From: Aliihoeflea sp. 40Bstr573
Lineage (GTDB): Bacteria; Pseudomonadota; Alphaproteobacteria; Rhizobiales; Rhizobiaceae
Length of the DNA stretch: 64,000 bases
Direction of reading: 5' to 3'
Assembly: GCF_024105655.1 (NCBI RefSeq)
Contig: NZ_JAAAMH010000012.1
Coordinates: forward strand, 51,600 to 115,599
Shown here: positions 1 through 8,753 of the stretch, in pieces
Numbering within the stretch: position 1 is the first letter of the stretch
Layout of the letters: each line of letters opens with the position of its first letter
The notes under the pieces: generated by a model
Seen by the model: only the letters and a program-made list of their open reading frames with translations
The model's database searches: none
Told to the model about the DNA's origin: nothing
Translations under genes and position numbers: made by a program

Positions 1-113
1 GAAAAACACTCGCCGCGTTCACGATCCTGCCGCAACCAGCGGCGAAGCTGGACGCCGAATCCAAACCGAAACAGAAATCCCCCAAAAAGCGGAAGAAGCA
101 TAAGGAGGCTTGA
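1..113 (+). CDS. 3' end of an unidentified gene (partial)
   Basis: An open frame enters from the left edge (first full codon at position 3) and ends at TGA 111-113. The 36 visible residues finish in a strongly basic, lysine-rich tail (KPKQKSPKKRKKHKEA). The stop lies 2 nt before the ATG of the next gene, and the Shine-Dalgarno of that gene sits inside this tail, so the two are probably co-transcribed. No domain is visible and the function cannot be assigned. A chance open frame cannot be excluded, but the operon-like spacing supports a real gene. Confidence 0.5.
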   Translation, partial: KTLAAFTILPQPAAKLDAESKPKQKSPKKRKKHKEA

Positions 114-115
114 AA

Positions 116-1576
116 ATGGCTCGTGTTTTCGAAGGCATGTATATCGGTGGCGGCTGGTCCGCGACGAAGAAGTCCTTCAAGGATTTGAACCCGGCTGATG
201 GCTCGGTCTGGGCTGAGGTGCCCGATTCGGGCCGGGCCGAGACGACAGCGGCCATCGACGCCGCGCACAAGGCATTCCCCGAATGGGCTGCGCTGCCCTT
301 CTCCAAGCGCGCCCACTACCTTCACAAGGCGGCTGAGATCTGGGAGCGCCGCAAGATGGAGATCATCGATGCCATCCAGGCCGAAGGCGGCGGGTGGTTC
401 GGCAAGGGCATGTTCGAGACCGGCTATGTGCCTGAAGTGTTCCACGCCGCAGCGGCGTCCGTCTGGAACCCGATCGGCGATGTGATGCCGTCCGAATACG
501 GAAAGGTCTCGATGGCGGTGCGCCGGCCGATGGGCGTCGTCTCGGTCATCAGCCCTTGGAACTTCCCTTGCATTCTCACCGCGCGCGGCTTCCTTTTCCC
601 GCTGGTCGCGGGCAACACGATCGTCCTCAAGCCGTCCGAGGAAACGCCTTACCTCGGTGGACTGCTCTTCGCCGAAATCTTCGAGGAGGCGGGCCTGCCG
701 AAGGGCGTCTTCAACGTCGTCACCTGCTCGCGGGACAATGTCCAGGAAGTTGGCGACGAGCTGATCGAGAACCCTTATGTCAAGGGCATCTCCTTCACCG
801 GATCGACGGCGGTCGGCCGGCAGATCGCGGCCAAGGCCGGCGCGCATTTGAAGAAGTGCTGCGTCGAACTCGGCGGCAAGGATTCGCTGATCGTGTGCGA
901 CGATGCCGAAATGGAGCGCGCTACGCAGGCCGCTAATTTCGGCTCCTTCATGCATCAGGGCCAGATTTGCATGTCGGTCGAAAAGGTCCTCGTTCATGAG
1001 AAGATCTTCGACGATTTCCTGGCGAAGTTCGTCGAGCGCGCCAGGAAGCTCAAGGTCGGCGATCCGACCAAGAGCAAAGAGCACATCATCGGCCCGCTCA
1101 TCAACGACAAGCAGGTCGCCAAGGTGAAGGAGCAGCTCGACGACGCGATCGCCAAGGGCGCGAAGGTCGTGCTCGGCGGCAAGATCGAGGGCCGCTTCGT
1201 CGAGCCGACGATCCTGACCGGCGTGACGCCGGACATGAAGATCTACCAGGACGAGACGTTCGGCCCTGTCGTGCCGGTCATCCCGTTCCGTACCGACGAA
1301 GAAGCGATCGAGATCGCGAACGATACCGAATACGGTCTGTCCGCCGGCGTCATGACGCGCGACGAAGGACGGGGGCTTGCGATCGTCAACAAGCTCGACA
1401 CCGGCAATTGCCACATCAATTGTTCGTCGGTGAATGACGAGCCGCACGTCCCGTTCGGCGGGTTCAAGGCATCGGGCGTCGGCAAGCATGGCGGCCGTTG
1501 GTCGCTGGAAACCTTCACCGAGACGCGCTGGATCACGCTCGACCGCGGTGGTCGGCCCTATCCGCCGATGTTCTGA
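116..1576 (+). CDS. NAD(P)-dependent aldehyde dehydrogenase
   Basis: This is a full-length soluble aldehyde dehydrogenase (about 486 aa) that would oxidise an aldehyde to the carboxylate with NAD(P)+. The general-base Glu lies in VELGGKD (about residue 251) and the catalytic Cys in GQICMS (about residue 285); their spacing of 34 residues is normal for the family. The cofactor motif GSTAVG and the C-terminal PFGGFKASG block are also present. I chose ATG 116 over the in-frame TTG at 110 because AAGGAGG at 102-108 is well spaced for 116 and too close for 110. The sequence resembles the benzaldehyde/vanillin dehydrogenase branch, but the substrate is inference. Confidence 0.9.
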   Translation: MARVFEGMYIGGGWSATKKSFKDLNPADGSVWAEVPDSGRAETTAAIDAAHKAFPEWAALPFSKRAHYLHKAAEIWERRKMEIIDAIQAEGGGWFGKGMFETGYVPEVFHAAAASVWNPIGDVMPSEYGKVSMAVRRPMGVVSVISPWNFPCILTARGFLFPLVAGNTIVLKPSEETPYLGGLLFAEIFEEAGLPKGVFNVVTCSRDNVQEVGDELIENPYVKGISFTGSTAVGRQIAAKAGAHLKKCCVELGGKDSLIVCDDAEMERATQAANFGSFMHQGQICMSVEKVLVHEKIFDDFLAKFVERARKLKVGDPTKSKEHIIGPLINDKQVAKVKEQLDDAIAKGAKVVLGGKIEGRFVEPTILTGVTPDMKIYQDETFGPVVPVIPFRTDEEAIEIANDTEYGLSAGVMTRDEGRGLAIVNKLDTGNCHINCSSVNDEPHVPFGGFKASGVGKHGGRWSLETFTETRWITLDRGGRPYPPMF

Positions 1577-1587
1577 TCAAAAACCAG

Positions 1588-1613
1588 AAGGCCGGGCAAT
1601 GCCCGGCCTTTTC
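1588..1613. terminator. bidirectional intrinsic terminator
   Basis: A perfect 10-bp stem (AAGGCCGGGC / GCCCGGCCTT) with a 3-nt loop is followed by T4 on the plus strand. On the minus strand T5 follows after a short gap. It lies between two converging genes and can serve both. Confidence 0.85.
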
Positions 1614-1614
1614 C

Positions 1615-1953
1615 TTAGCCCTGCGATGCGGCGATGCGCGACTTAGTCTCGCCGGATGCCTCGCCCTTGTCGCCCGGCACTCCGGCATTGGCCTGGTGCG
1701 ACTGTTCCGGGCTGACCGGCTGGCCGGGGCGGCGGATCGTGGCAGCAGCTTCCAGAACGATGGGCTTCAGGCCTTCGCCACCTTTGTCGACCACCTCGAA
1801 GAAGTGACCGCGCATGCGCGGCTCCCAGAACTTGTTGATGTGCTCGGCAACACCTGCGACGCCGAGATCGTGCGGCTTCGATTCGAAGAAGGTGCCGATC
1901 TGGTTCGCCATGCGGATCAGCTTCGTATAGGGATTGAAGGCCTCATGCGACAT
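1615..1953 (-). CDS. fdsD: formate dehydrogenase subunit delta (FdsD)
   Basis: This 112-aa protein matches the small FdsD family: KLIRMANQIGTFF near the N-terminus and HINKFWEPRMR in the middle are the family hallmarks. The C-terminal 35 residues are low-complexity and hydrophilic. FdsD is needed for active NAD-dependent Fds formate dehydrogenase, although it is not a core electron-transfer subunit. Its start overlaps the end of fdhD by 11 nt, so it is translationally coupled and is the last gene of the operon. The bidirectional terminator at 1588-1613 closes the transcript. Confidence 0.92.
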   Translation of the reverse strand: MSHEAFNPYTKLIRMANQIGTFFESKPHDLGVAGVAEHINKFWEPRMRGHFFEVVDKGGEGLKPIVLEAAATIRRPGQPVSPEQSHQANAGVPGDKGEASGETKSRIAASQG

Positions 1954-2770
1954 GGGTGCTGCTTTCGGGCGTCAGGCGTTCGGGGTGGGTGAAGATGTCG
2001 AATTCGTCGCCGCGCACCAGCGCGACAAGGCTCATGCCAGCCTCTTCGGCCGTGCGGATTGCAAGCGCCGTCGGTGCCGAAACGGCAATGATGAACGACG
2101 CGCCGATGGCGGCCGTCTTCTGCACCATCTCCACCGAAACCCGGCTCGTGACGACGACCGCGCCGGTCGAACCATTCACTCCGGCTCGCGCCAATGCGCC
2201 GGCGAGCTTGTCGAGTGCGTTGTGCCGACCGACGTCTTCGCGCGCGAAGACGACGCCGCGGCCCGGTACGTAGAACCCGGCGGCGTGGACGGCCCCAGTC
2301 TCCTTGTGGAACGGTTGAACCTTGGAAAGAAGCCGCACGGCCTGCGTGATCTCATAGGGCGAAAGCGTCAGCGCCGAACCGGAAACACCGCGCACGGCAC
2401 GCATCGCCTCATCGATGGATTCGATGCCGCACAGCCCGCAGCCGACTGGCCCTGCAAGGCGACGCCGGCGCGCCTCAAAGCGCGTGTTCGCCTTGTCGAG
2501 GAGCCGAATCTGAATATCGATGCCCGCGCCGTGATCCTCTATGTCGATCGCCTCGATCTCGTCCGCTGAGGCAATGATGCCTTCGGTGAGCGAGAAACCG
2601 ATCGCGAAGTCCTCGAAGTCGGCGGGCGAGGCCATCATGACCGCATGCGTCGTCCCGCCATAGGACAGCGCGACCGGCGTTTCCTCGGGGACGTTGCGGT
2701 CCGCGGTCGAGCTGCCGGTCGTACGATGCGCGAGGCGGGAGACGGCGGTGATCGGGGGGCGGGCCTCCAT
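1943..2770 (-). CDS. fdhD: formate dehydrogenase accessory sulfurtransferase FdhD (FdsC)
   Basis: FdhD/FdsC (275 aa) binds the bis-MGD molybdenum cofactor and transfers sulfur to it before insertion into formate dehydrogenase. The CGLC pair (Cys111 and Cys114) in the VGCGLCGIES segment is the conserved FdhD cysteine loop. The block TSRVSVEMVQKTA in the C-terminal half is also typical. The gene sits 5 nt downstream of fdsA and overlaps fdsD, in the fdsC position of the standard fdsGBACD order. It acts in the cytoplasm. Confidence 0.95.
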   Translation of the reverse strand: MEARPPITAVSRLAHRTTGSSTADRNVPEETPVALSYGGTTHAVMMASPADFEDFAIGFSLTEGIIASADEIEAIDIEDHGAGIDIQIRLLDKANTRFEARRRRLAGPVGCGLCGIESIDEAMRAVRGVSGSALTLSPYEITQAVRLLSKVQPFHKETGAVHAAGFYVPGRGVVFAREDVGRHNALDKLAGALARAGVNGSTGAVVVTSRVSVEMVQKTAAIGASFIIAVSAPTALAIRTAEEAGMSLVALVRGDEFDIFTHPERLTPESSTHVA

Positions 2771-2775
2771 CGAGC

Positions 2776-5649
2776 CTACTCCGCCGCCTCCAGCGGCCGT
2801 GCGATCCGCCGGCTCTGCCGCGCCTGGTACTGATAGTCCACCTGCCAGTCCGACGGGCCGTTGGACGGTGTGACCTGAACCGCGGTCACCTTGTATTCGG
2901 GACAGTTGGTCGCCCAGTCGGAGAAGTCGGTCGTGATGACGTTGGCCTGTGTGTTCGGATGATGGAACGTCGTGTAGACCACGCCCGGCGCGACGCGCTC
3001 GGTGATCAGCGCGCGCAGCGTCGTCTCGCCGGCGCGGCTCGCCAGCCGTACCCAGTCGCCATCACGCAGACCGCGGTTCTCCGCGTCGTGCGGATGGATC
3101 TCGAGCCGGTCCTCGTCGTGCCAGACGACATTTTCCGTACGCCGCGTCTGCGCACCGACATTGTACTGCGACAGGATTCGACCCGTTGTGAGAAGCAGAG
3201 GGAAGCGCGGCCCGGTCTTTTCGTCGGTGGCGACATATTCCGTGCGGATGAACTTGCCCTTGCCGCGCACGAAGCCGTCGATGTGCATGATCGGCGTCCC
3301 GGCGGGCGACTTCTCGTTGCAGGGCCACTGAACCGAGCCCATTTTGTCGAGATAGTCATACGACACCAGTTGGAAGGACGGCGTGGTCTTGGCGATCTCG
3401 TCCATGATCGCCGACGGGTGGCCGTAGTTCCAGTCGAGCCCCATTTCCTGGGCGAGCTTCTGCGTCACCTCCCAGTCGGCAAGCCCGTTCTTCGGCGCCA
3501 TCACCTTGCGAACGCGGTTGATGCGGCGCTCGGCATTGGTGAAAGTTCCGTCCTTCTCGAGGAAGGTCGAGCCCGGCAGGAAGACGTGGGCGTAGTTCGC
3601 CGTTTCGTTGAGGAAGAGATCGTGGACGACCACGCACTCCATGGCGGCAAGGCCGGCCGAGACATGCTTGGTGTCCGGATCGGACTGGAGGATGTCCTCG
3701 CCCTGGATGTAGATGCCCTTGAACGTGCCTTCGACGGCGGCGTCGAGCATGTTGGGAATGCGCAGCCCCGGCTCGTTGTCGAGCTTGGTGCCCCAAAGGC
3801 TTTCATAGATGTCGCGAACGGCGTCGCCCGAGATGTGCCGATAGCCGGGAAGCTCGTGCGGGAACGAGCCCATGTCGCAAGCGCCCTGCACGTTGTTCTG
3901 CCCGCGCAGCGGGTTCACGCCCACGCCCGGCCGGCCGATGTTCCCTGTTGCCATGGCAAGGTTTGCGATCGCCATGACCGTGGTCGAGCCCTGGGAGTGC
4001 TCGGTCACGCCGAGCCCGTAATAGATCGCGCCATTGCCGCCCCGGGCGTAAAGACGCGCGGCGCCGCGTATTTCGTCGGGGTCGATCCCGGCAAGCGCGC
4101 CGACGACTTCCGGCGAGTTCTGCTCCTCGGCGACGAAGGATGCCCAGTCCTCGAACTCCGACCAGTCGCAGCGCTCACGGATAAACGCCTCGTCGAAGAG
4201 GCCCTCGGTCACGATGACATGGGCAAGCGAGGTCAGAACCGCGACATTGGTGCCCGGCTTCAAGGGCAGATGGTGCTGCGCCTCGATATGGGGCGAGCGC
4301 ACGATGTCGGTGCGACGCGGGTCGAGCACGATCAGCTTCGCGCCCTGCCGCAGGCGCTTCTTCAGCCGCGAGGCAAAGACGGGATGCCCGTCGGTCGGAT
4401 TGGCGCCGATGATCATCACGACGTCGGTCTGTTCGACCGAATCGAAATCCTGCGTGCCGGCGGACGTGCCGTAGGTCTGGCCGAGGCCGTAGCCGGTCGG
4501 CGAATGGCACACGCGCGCGCAGGTGTCGACATTGTTGTTGCCGAAGCCCTGCCGGATCAGCTTCTGAACGAGATACGTCTCCTCGTTGGTGCAGCGCGAG
4601 GAAGTGATTCCGCCGATCGCGCCCTTGCCGTACTGGTACTGGATGCGGCGGAATTCCTTGGCGATATGGGCGAAAGCTTCATCCCACGACACCTCGCGCC
4701 ACGGGTCCCCGATCTTCTCGCGGACCATCGGATTGAGGATGCGATCCTTGTGGTTCGAATATCCGTAGGCGAAGCGGCCTTTGACGCAGGAATGGCCCCG
4801 ATTGGCCTTGCCGTCCTTCCACGGCACCATGCGCACCAGTTCCTCGCCCTGCATTTCCGCCTTGAACGAGCAGCCGACGCCGCAATAGGCGCAGGTCGTG
4901 ACGACCGAACTCGTCGGCATGCCCTTTTCGAGCACGGATTTCTCGCGCAGCGCGTCCGTCGGGCAGGCCTGCACGCAGGCGCCGCAGGAAACGCACTCGG
5001 ATTCGAGGAAATTGGTCGGCCCGGCGGCGATGCGGGATTCGAAGCCGCGGCCCTCCACCGTCAGCGCAAAAGTGCCCTGGACCTCCTCACAGGCGCGAAC
5101 GCATCGCGAGCAGACGATGCACTGCGCCGGGTCGTATGCGAAATAGGGGTTGGAGGTGTCACGCGCGATATAGTCGATATTGAGCGAGCCGTTGCCGGGC
5201 GCGACATGGTTGCGGCCGGCCGTGCCGTAGCGGTTTTCGGTGAGGCCGACCGACTTCAAGACCGCATCGAACTCGCTGCCTCCGAGCCCCGAATTCGAAT
5301 CCCAGCCGAGCGGATGGTCGGAGACGTAAAGCTCCATGACGCCGCGCCGGATCGCGCCAAGCCTGTTCGATTGCGTGCGGACGGAGATGCCTTCCGCGAC
5401 GGGCGTCGTGCAGGAGGCGGGCGTGCCGCCCCGACCTTCGATTTCGACGACGCAAACGCGGCAGGATCCGAAGGAATCCAGCATGTCGGTCGCGCACAGC
5501 TTGGGGATCTCGGTGCCGAGTTCCAGCGCAGCGCGCATGATCGACGTGCCCTCAGGCACGGTGACCGAGCGACCGTCGATCGTCAGCGTGACCTGCTTTT
5601 CGGATTTCGCGGCGGGCGTGCCGTAGTCGGTTTCGTGGACGAGACCCAT
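2776..5649 (-). CDS. fdsA: NAD-dependent formate dehydrogenase, catalytic alpha subunit
   Basis: This is the molybdenum (or tungsten) bis-MGD subunit (957 aa) that oxidises formate to CO2. In order it shows an N-terminal [2Fe-2S] domain (Cys52, 63, 66, 80), two ferredoxin-type 4Fe-4S motifs (Cys177-187 and Cys219-229), the proximal cluster (Cys253, 256, 260, 288), then the molybdopterin domains. The active-site pair Cys381-His382 lies in VCHSP, so this is a cysteine and not a selenocysteine enzyme. An oddity is the HPL segment at residues 112-125: where NuoG/FdsA relatives carry the His-Cys3 cluster ligands, Trp116, Asn119 and Ser125 replace the three cysteines. Electrons pass to FdsG/FdsB and NAD+. 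It lies 9 nt downstream of fdsB. Confidence 0.96.
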   Translation of the reverse strand: MGLVHETDYGTPAAKSEKQVTLTIDGRSVTVPEGTSIMRAALELGTEIPKLCATDMLDSFGSCRVCVVEIEGRGGTPASCTTPVAEGISVRTQSNRLGAIRRGVMELYVSDHPLGWDSNSGLGGSEFDAVLKSVGLTENRYGTAGRNHVAPGNGSLNIDYIARDTSNPYFAYDPAQCIVCSRCVRACEEVQGTFALTVEGRGFESRIAAGPTNFLESECVSCGACVQACPTDALREKSVLEKGMPTSSVVTTCAYCGVGCSFKAEMQGEELVRMVPWKDGKANRGHSCVKGRFAYGYSNHKDRILNPMVREKIGDPWREVSWDEAFAHIAKEFRRIQYQYGKGAIGGITSSRCTNEETYLVQKLIRQGFGNNNVDTCARVCHSPTGYGLGQTYGTSAGTQDFDSVEQTDVVMIIGANPTDGHPVFASRLKKRLRQGAKLIVLDPRRTDIVRSPHIEAQHHLPLKPGTNVAVLTSLAHVIVTEGLFDEAFIRERCDWSEFEDWASFVAEEQNSPEVVGALAGIDPDEIRGAARLYARGGNGAIYYGLGVTEHSQGSTTVMAIANLAMATGNIGRPGVGVNPLRGQNNVQGACDMGSFPHELPGYRHISGDAVRDIYESLWGTKLDNEPGLRIPNMLDAAVEGTFKGIYIQGEDILQSDPDTKHVSAGLAAMECVVVHDLFLNETANYAHVFLPGSTFLEKDGTFTNAERRINRVRKVMAPKNGLADWEVTQKLAQEMGLDWNYGHPSAIMDEIAKTTPSFQLVSYDYLDKMGSVQWPCNEKSPAGTPIMHIDGFVRGKGKFIRTEYVATDEKTGPRFPLLLTTGRILSQYNVGAQTRRTENVVWHDEDRLEIHPHDAENRGLRDGDWVRLASRAGETTLRALITERVAPGVVYTTFHHPNTQANVITTDFSDWATNCPEYKVTAVQVTPSNGPSDWQVDYQYQARQSRRIARPLEAAE

Positions 5650-5658
5650 CTGGCTCTC

Positions 5659-7212
5659 CTATTCGGCTGCGACCGCGACTTCGCGCGGCCTGAAATCGTC
5701 GGGGAAGTGGGTGATCGCGCTCATGACGGGGTAGGGCGTGAAGCCGCCAAGCGCGCACAGCGAACCGAACTTCATCGTGTTGCAAAGGTCGGAGATGAGC
5801 GCGAGGTTCGTCTCCGGCTCGATGCCGGCGCCTATCCGGTCGAGCGTCTCGACGCCGCGTGTCGAGCCGATGCGGCATGGGGTGCACTTGCCGCAGGATT
5901 CGACCGCGCAGAATTCCATCGCGAACCGCGCCTGGGAAAGCATGTCGGCGCTGTCGTCGAAGACGACGATGCCGGCATGGCCGATCAGCCCGTCCCTGGC
6001 CGCGAACGCCTCGTAGTCGAACGGCGTGTCGAACAGCGCGCGCGGGAAATAGGCTCCCAGAGGTCCGCCGACCTGCACCGCCTTGACCGGACGGCCCGAC
6101 GCCGTGCCGCCGCCGATCTCGTCGATGATCTCGCCCAGCGTCATGCCGAACGCGGCCTCGAACAGCCCGCCATGCCTGACGTTGCCAGCGATCTGGATCG
6201 GAATGGTGCCGCGCGAGCGACCCATACCGAAATCCTTGTAATGCGCGGCGCCCTTGTCGAGAATGATTGGCACGGAGGCCAGCGAAATGACGTTGTTGAC
6301 GACGGTCGGCTTGCCGAAGAGTCCCTGTAACGCAGGCAGGGGCGGCTTGGCACGCACGACGCCGCGCTTGCCTTCGAGCGAGTTCAGGAGCGAGGTTTCC
6401 TCGCCGCACACATAGGCGCCCGCGCCGACGCGAACTTCCATGTCGAATGCATGTGCCGAGCCGAGCACGCCCGACCCCAATACGCCGGCACCGCGCGCGA
6501 CCTCGATCGCTGCGTTCATGGTCGCAACGGCGTGCGGATATTCCGAGCGCAGATAAATGTAGCCCTTGTTCGCGCCCGTCGCGATGCCGGCGATCGCCAT
6601 GCCCTCGATGAGCACGAAGGGGTCTCCCTCCATGATCATTCGGTCGGCGAAGGTGCCGCTATCGCCCTCGTCGGCGTTGCAGACGATGTATTTGCGCTCG
6701 CCCGGCGCGTCGTGGACGGTTTTCCATTTGATGCCGGTCGGAAAGCCCGCACCGCCACGCCCGCGCAGACCGGATTCGGTGACTGTTTGGACGATTTCGA
6801 GCGGCGTCATCGCGACGGCCTTCTCGAGCCCGGCGAGCCCGCCATGAGCGCGGTAGTCGTCGAGCGAAACCGGATCGATGATGCCGCAGCGCGCGAAGGT
6901 AAGACGCGTCTGCTTGGCAAGGAACGGAATGTCCTCCGGCCTGCCGAGCGATTTCGCGTGTTCGCCGCCGGCAAGGAAATTCGCATCGAACAGCGAGGCG
7001 ACATCGGATGGACGAACCGGCCCATAGGCGACGCGGCCATTCGACGTCTCCACCTCGACCATGGGCTCCAGCCAGTAAAGCCCGCGCGATCCGGTTCGCA
7101 CGATCTTCGCATCGATCCTGCGCGCGGCAAGCTCGGCCGCGACCGCCTTTGCGACCTTCTCGGCACCAAGCGCCAGCGATCCGGAATCGCGGGGGATGTA
7201 GATGGTCGTCAT
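5659..7212 (-). CDS. fdsB: NAD-dependent formate dehydrogenase, beta (diaphorase) subunit
   Basis: FdsB (517 aa) is the NuoF-like FMN subunit that passes electrons from formate to NAD+. An N-terminal thioredoxin-like region (about 1-110) precedes the glycine-rich FMN/NADH site GRGGAGFPTG (about 151-160). The 4Fe-4S ligands are Cys440, 443, 446 (SCGKCTPC) and Cys486. The open frame extends further upstream, but ATG 7212 is chosen because it forms an ATGA overlap with the fdsG stop and starts at the conserved MTTIYIP. It belongs to the soluble cytoplasmic FdsABG complex. Confidence 0.96.
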   Translation of the reverse strand: MTTIYIPRDSGSLALGAEKVAKAVAAELAARRIDAKIVRTGSRGLYWLEPMVEVETSNGRVAYGPVRPSDVASLFDANFLAGGEHAKSLGRPEDIPFLAKQTRLTFARCGIIDPVSLDDYRAHGGLAGLEKAVAMTPLEIVQTVTESGLRGRGGAGFPTGIKWKTVHDAPGERKYIVCNADEGDSGTFADRMIMEGDPFVLIEGMAIAGIATGANKGYIYLRSEYPHAVATMNAAIEVARGAGVLGSGVLGSAHAFDMEVRVGAGAYVCGEETSLLNSLEGKRGVVRAKPPLPALQGLFGKPTVVNNVISLASVPIILDKGAAHYKDFGMGRSRGTIPIQIAGNVRHGGLFEAAFGMTLGEIIDEIGGGTASGRPVKAVQVGGPLGAYFPRALFDTPFDYEAFAARDGLIGHAGIVVFDDSADMLSQARFAMEFCAVESCGKCTPCRIGSTRGVETLDRIGAGIEPETNLALISDLCNTMKFGSLCALGGFTPYPVMSAITHFPDDFRPREVAVAAE

Positions 7213-7688
7213 GCCCGCACCTCGCGCGCGATTTCCTCGATCCGCTCGGCGTCGAGACGGCCGATCACCTCGCCATCGACCATCGCGGAGGGCGCGCAGG
7301 CGCAAAGGCCGAGGCAGTAGGCGGGTTCGAGCGTGACCGCGCCGTCGGCCGACGTCTCGTGAAAGCCGATGCCGAGCAGCGCCTCAAGTTTCGCGGCCAG
7401 CGCATCGCCGCCCATCGACTGGCATGCTTCTGCGCGACACAGCTTGACGACGTGGCGGCCGGCGGGCTCGCGGCGATAGTCGTGATAGAAGGTCACGACG
7501 CCATGAACCTCGGCATTGGAGATGTTCAGCGCGTCGGCGATCACTGGAAGGGCGTCCTGCGGCACGTAGCCGAACTCGTCCTGAATGCCGTGCAGAATCG
7601 GCAGCAGCGGGCCTTCCAGCCCCTGATGTTCAGCGATGATGGCAGCGGTTCTCGCTGCGATCTGGGTACTTGCCTGCTGCATCCTCAC
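7209..7688 (-). CDS. fdsG: NAD-dependent formate dehydrogenase, gamma subunit
   Basis: FdsG (159 aa) is the NuoE-like [2Fe-2S] subunit that relays electrons between FdsA and FdsB. The four cluster ligands are Cys84 and Cys89 (CRAEAC) and Cys125 and Cys129 (CLGLC). The first in-frame codon is GTG 7688, with GGGAGG about 7 nt upstream; ATG 7682 is an alternative that would shorten it by two residues. It is the first structural gene of the operon, with the LysR gene just upstream on the same strand. The end overlaps fdsB by ATGA. Confidence 0.95.
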   Translation of the reverse strand: MRMQQASTQIAARTAAIIAEHQGLEGPLLPILHGIQDEFGYVPQDALPVIADALNISNAEVHGVVTFYHDYRREPAGRHVVKLCRAEACQSMGGDALAAKLEALLGIGFHETSADGAVTLEPAYCLGLCACAPSAMVDGEVIGRLDAERIEEIAREVRA

Positions 7689-7771
7689 GCAGCGCCCTCC
7701 CTGATCAAGGCATATTTGCGATTTCGATGAAGCCGCAGAAATGCTCCGGAATCAATAAAGCCGTCTCGTCG

Positions 7772-7794
7772 TTTGATAGAAGAAATCTATCGAA
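7772..7794 (-). promoter_or_regulatory. probable LysR-type operator upstream of fdsG
   Basis: The inverted repeat TTTGATAGA-AGAAA-TCTATCGAA has 9-nt arms with 8 of 9 positions paired and a 5-nt centre. It contains ATAG-N7-CTAT, a LysR-type T-N11-A layout. It lies about 85-105 nt upstream of the fdsG start and 21 nt below the lysR stop, where an activator site would be expected. The assignment to the adjacent LysR is inference. Confidence 0.65.
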
Positions 7795-7815
7795 GCGCCT
7801 TGAGAGCAGACTAGG

Positions 7816-8715
7816 TCAGTGCCGTGGGCCGAAATCGCCAGCCAGCGTCATCGCCTCGTCCAGAAGCGCCGCGACGAGCGGCGTGTGCGGCTGGCGGTCG
7901 GCGGCCACGAGACCGACCAGATGACTGGCGTCCGGCTCGACAATCGGGATGGCGCGGATCGGCTCGGCGAAGCCGAAGGTCTCGGCAAGGTTGAGCGGCA
8001 TGATCGAGGACCATTTGCCCGTCCGGATATGGGAGAACAGCACGATCATCGAATTGGACTCGAGCGTCGGCCGCGCCACGCTGCCCGCTTCGGCCAGATG
8101 CTGGTCGATAAGGCGCCGGTTCTGCATGTCGGGCGTCAGGAGACAGAGCGGCAGGTTGGCAACTTCGGCCCAGGTGACCGACTTGCGGTCGGAAAACTCG
8201 GTGCCGGCGGCGGTGATGAGCTGATAGCGTTCCGAATAGAGCGGCACCGAGACGACGCGGCCGAGCGGTTCGTTGTCGAGATAGGTGATGCCGACATCGA
8301 TGTCGAAATTGCCAAGCAGTGTCAGCACCTCGATCGAGGTGCGCGACAGGACCGAGAAGGTGACGCCCGGATGGTGCTCGCGAAAGGGCGTTGTCAGGCG
8401 CGGGATCATGGCGAGTGCCGTCGGGATCGCCGCAATGCGGATGCGGCCCGAAAGACCGTGCCGCGCCGCGCGCATCTCCTCCTTCATGGTCCGCGCGTCG
8501 CCGGTGATCCTCCGCGCCCAGACGAGAACCTGCTCGCCCTCGGCGGTCAATCCCTGGAAGCGCGATCCGCGCTTGACGAGCATCACGCCGAGCTGGTCCT
8601 CCAGCGCCTTGATGGCGGCCGAAAGCGTCGGCTGGGTGATGCCCAGTTCCTCGGCCGCGCGGCCGAAATGCTGCGCCCTTGCGAGCGCGATGAAGAATTC
8701 CAGCCGGTCGATCAT
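7816..8715 (-). CDS. fdsR: LysR-family regulator of the formate dehydrogenase operon
   Basis: This 299-aa protein has the LysR layout: an N-terminal winged helix-turn-helix (FGRAAEELGITQPTLSAAIKALE, residues 17-39) followed by a periplasmic-binding-like effector domain. Fds operons commonly carry a LysR gene in this position, so it probably senses formate or a related metabolite and activates fdsGBACD; the symbol follows that context. It reads in the same direction as the operon rather than divergently. The fdsG promoter and the inverted repeat at 7772-7794 lie immediately downstream. Confidence 0.88.
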   Translation of the reverse strand: MIDRLEFFIALARAQHFGRAAEELGITQPTLSAAIKALEDQLGVMLVKRGSRFQGLTAEGEQVLVWARRITGDARTMKEEMRAARHGLSGRIRIAAIPTALAMIPRLTTPFREHHPGVTFSVLSRTSIEVLTLLGNFDIDVGITYLDNEPLGRVVSVPLYSERYQLITAAGTEFSDRKSVTWAEVANLPLCLLTPDMQNRRLIDQHLAEAGSVARPTLESNSMIVLFSHIRTGKWSSIMPLNLAETFGFAEPIRAIPIVEPDASHLVGLVAADRQPHTPLVAALLDEAMTLAGDFGPRH

Positions 8716-8753
8716 GGCCGGACCCTATCGTGCTCGCCGCGGCCGCGATAGCC

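Noticed and set aside
2959..6330. Very long open frame (over 1100 codons) on the plus strand
   Set aside because: It lies antisense to fdsA and fdsB, whose domains and catalytic residues are unmistakable. Long shadow frames are normal in G+C-rich DNA, and its protein has no recognisable motif.
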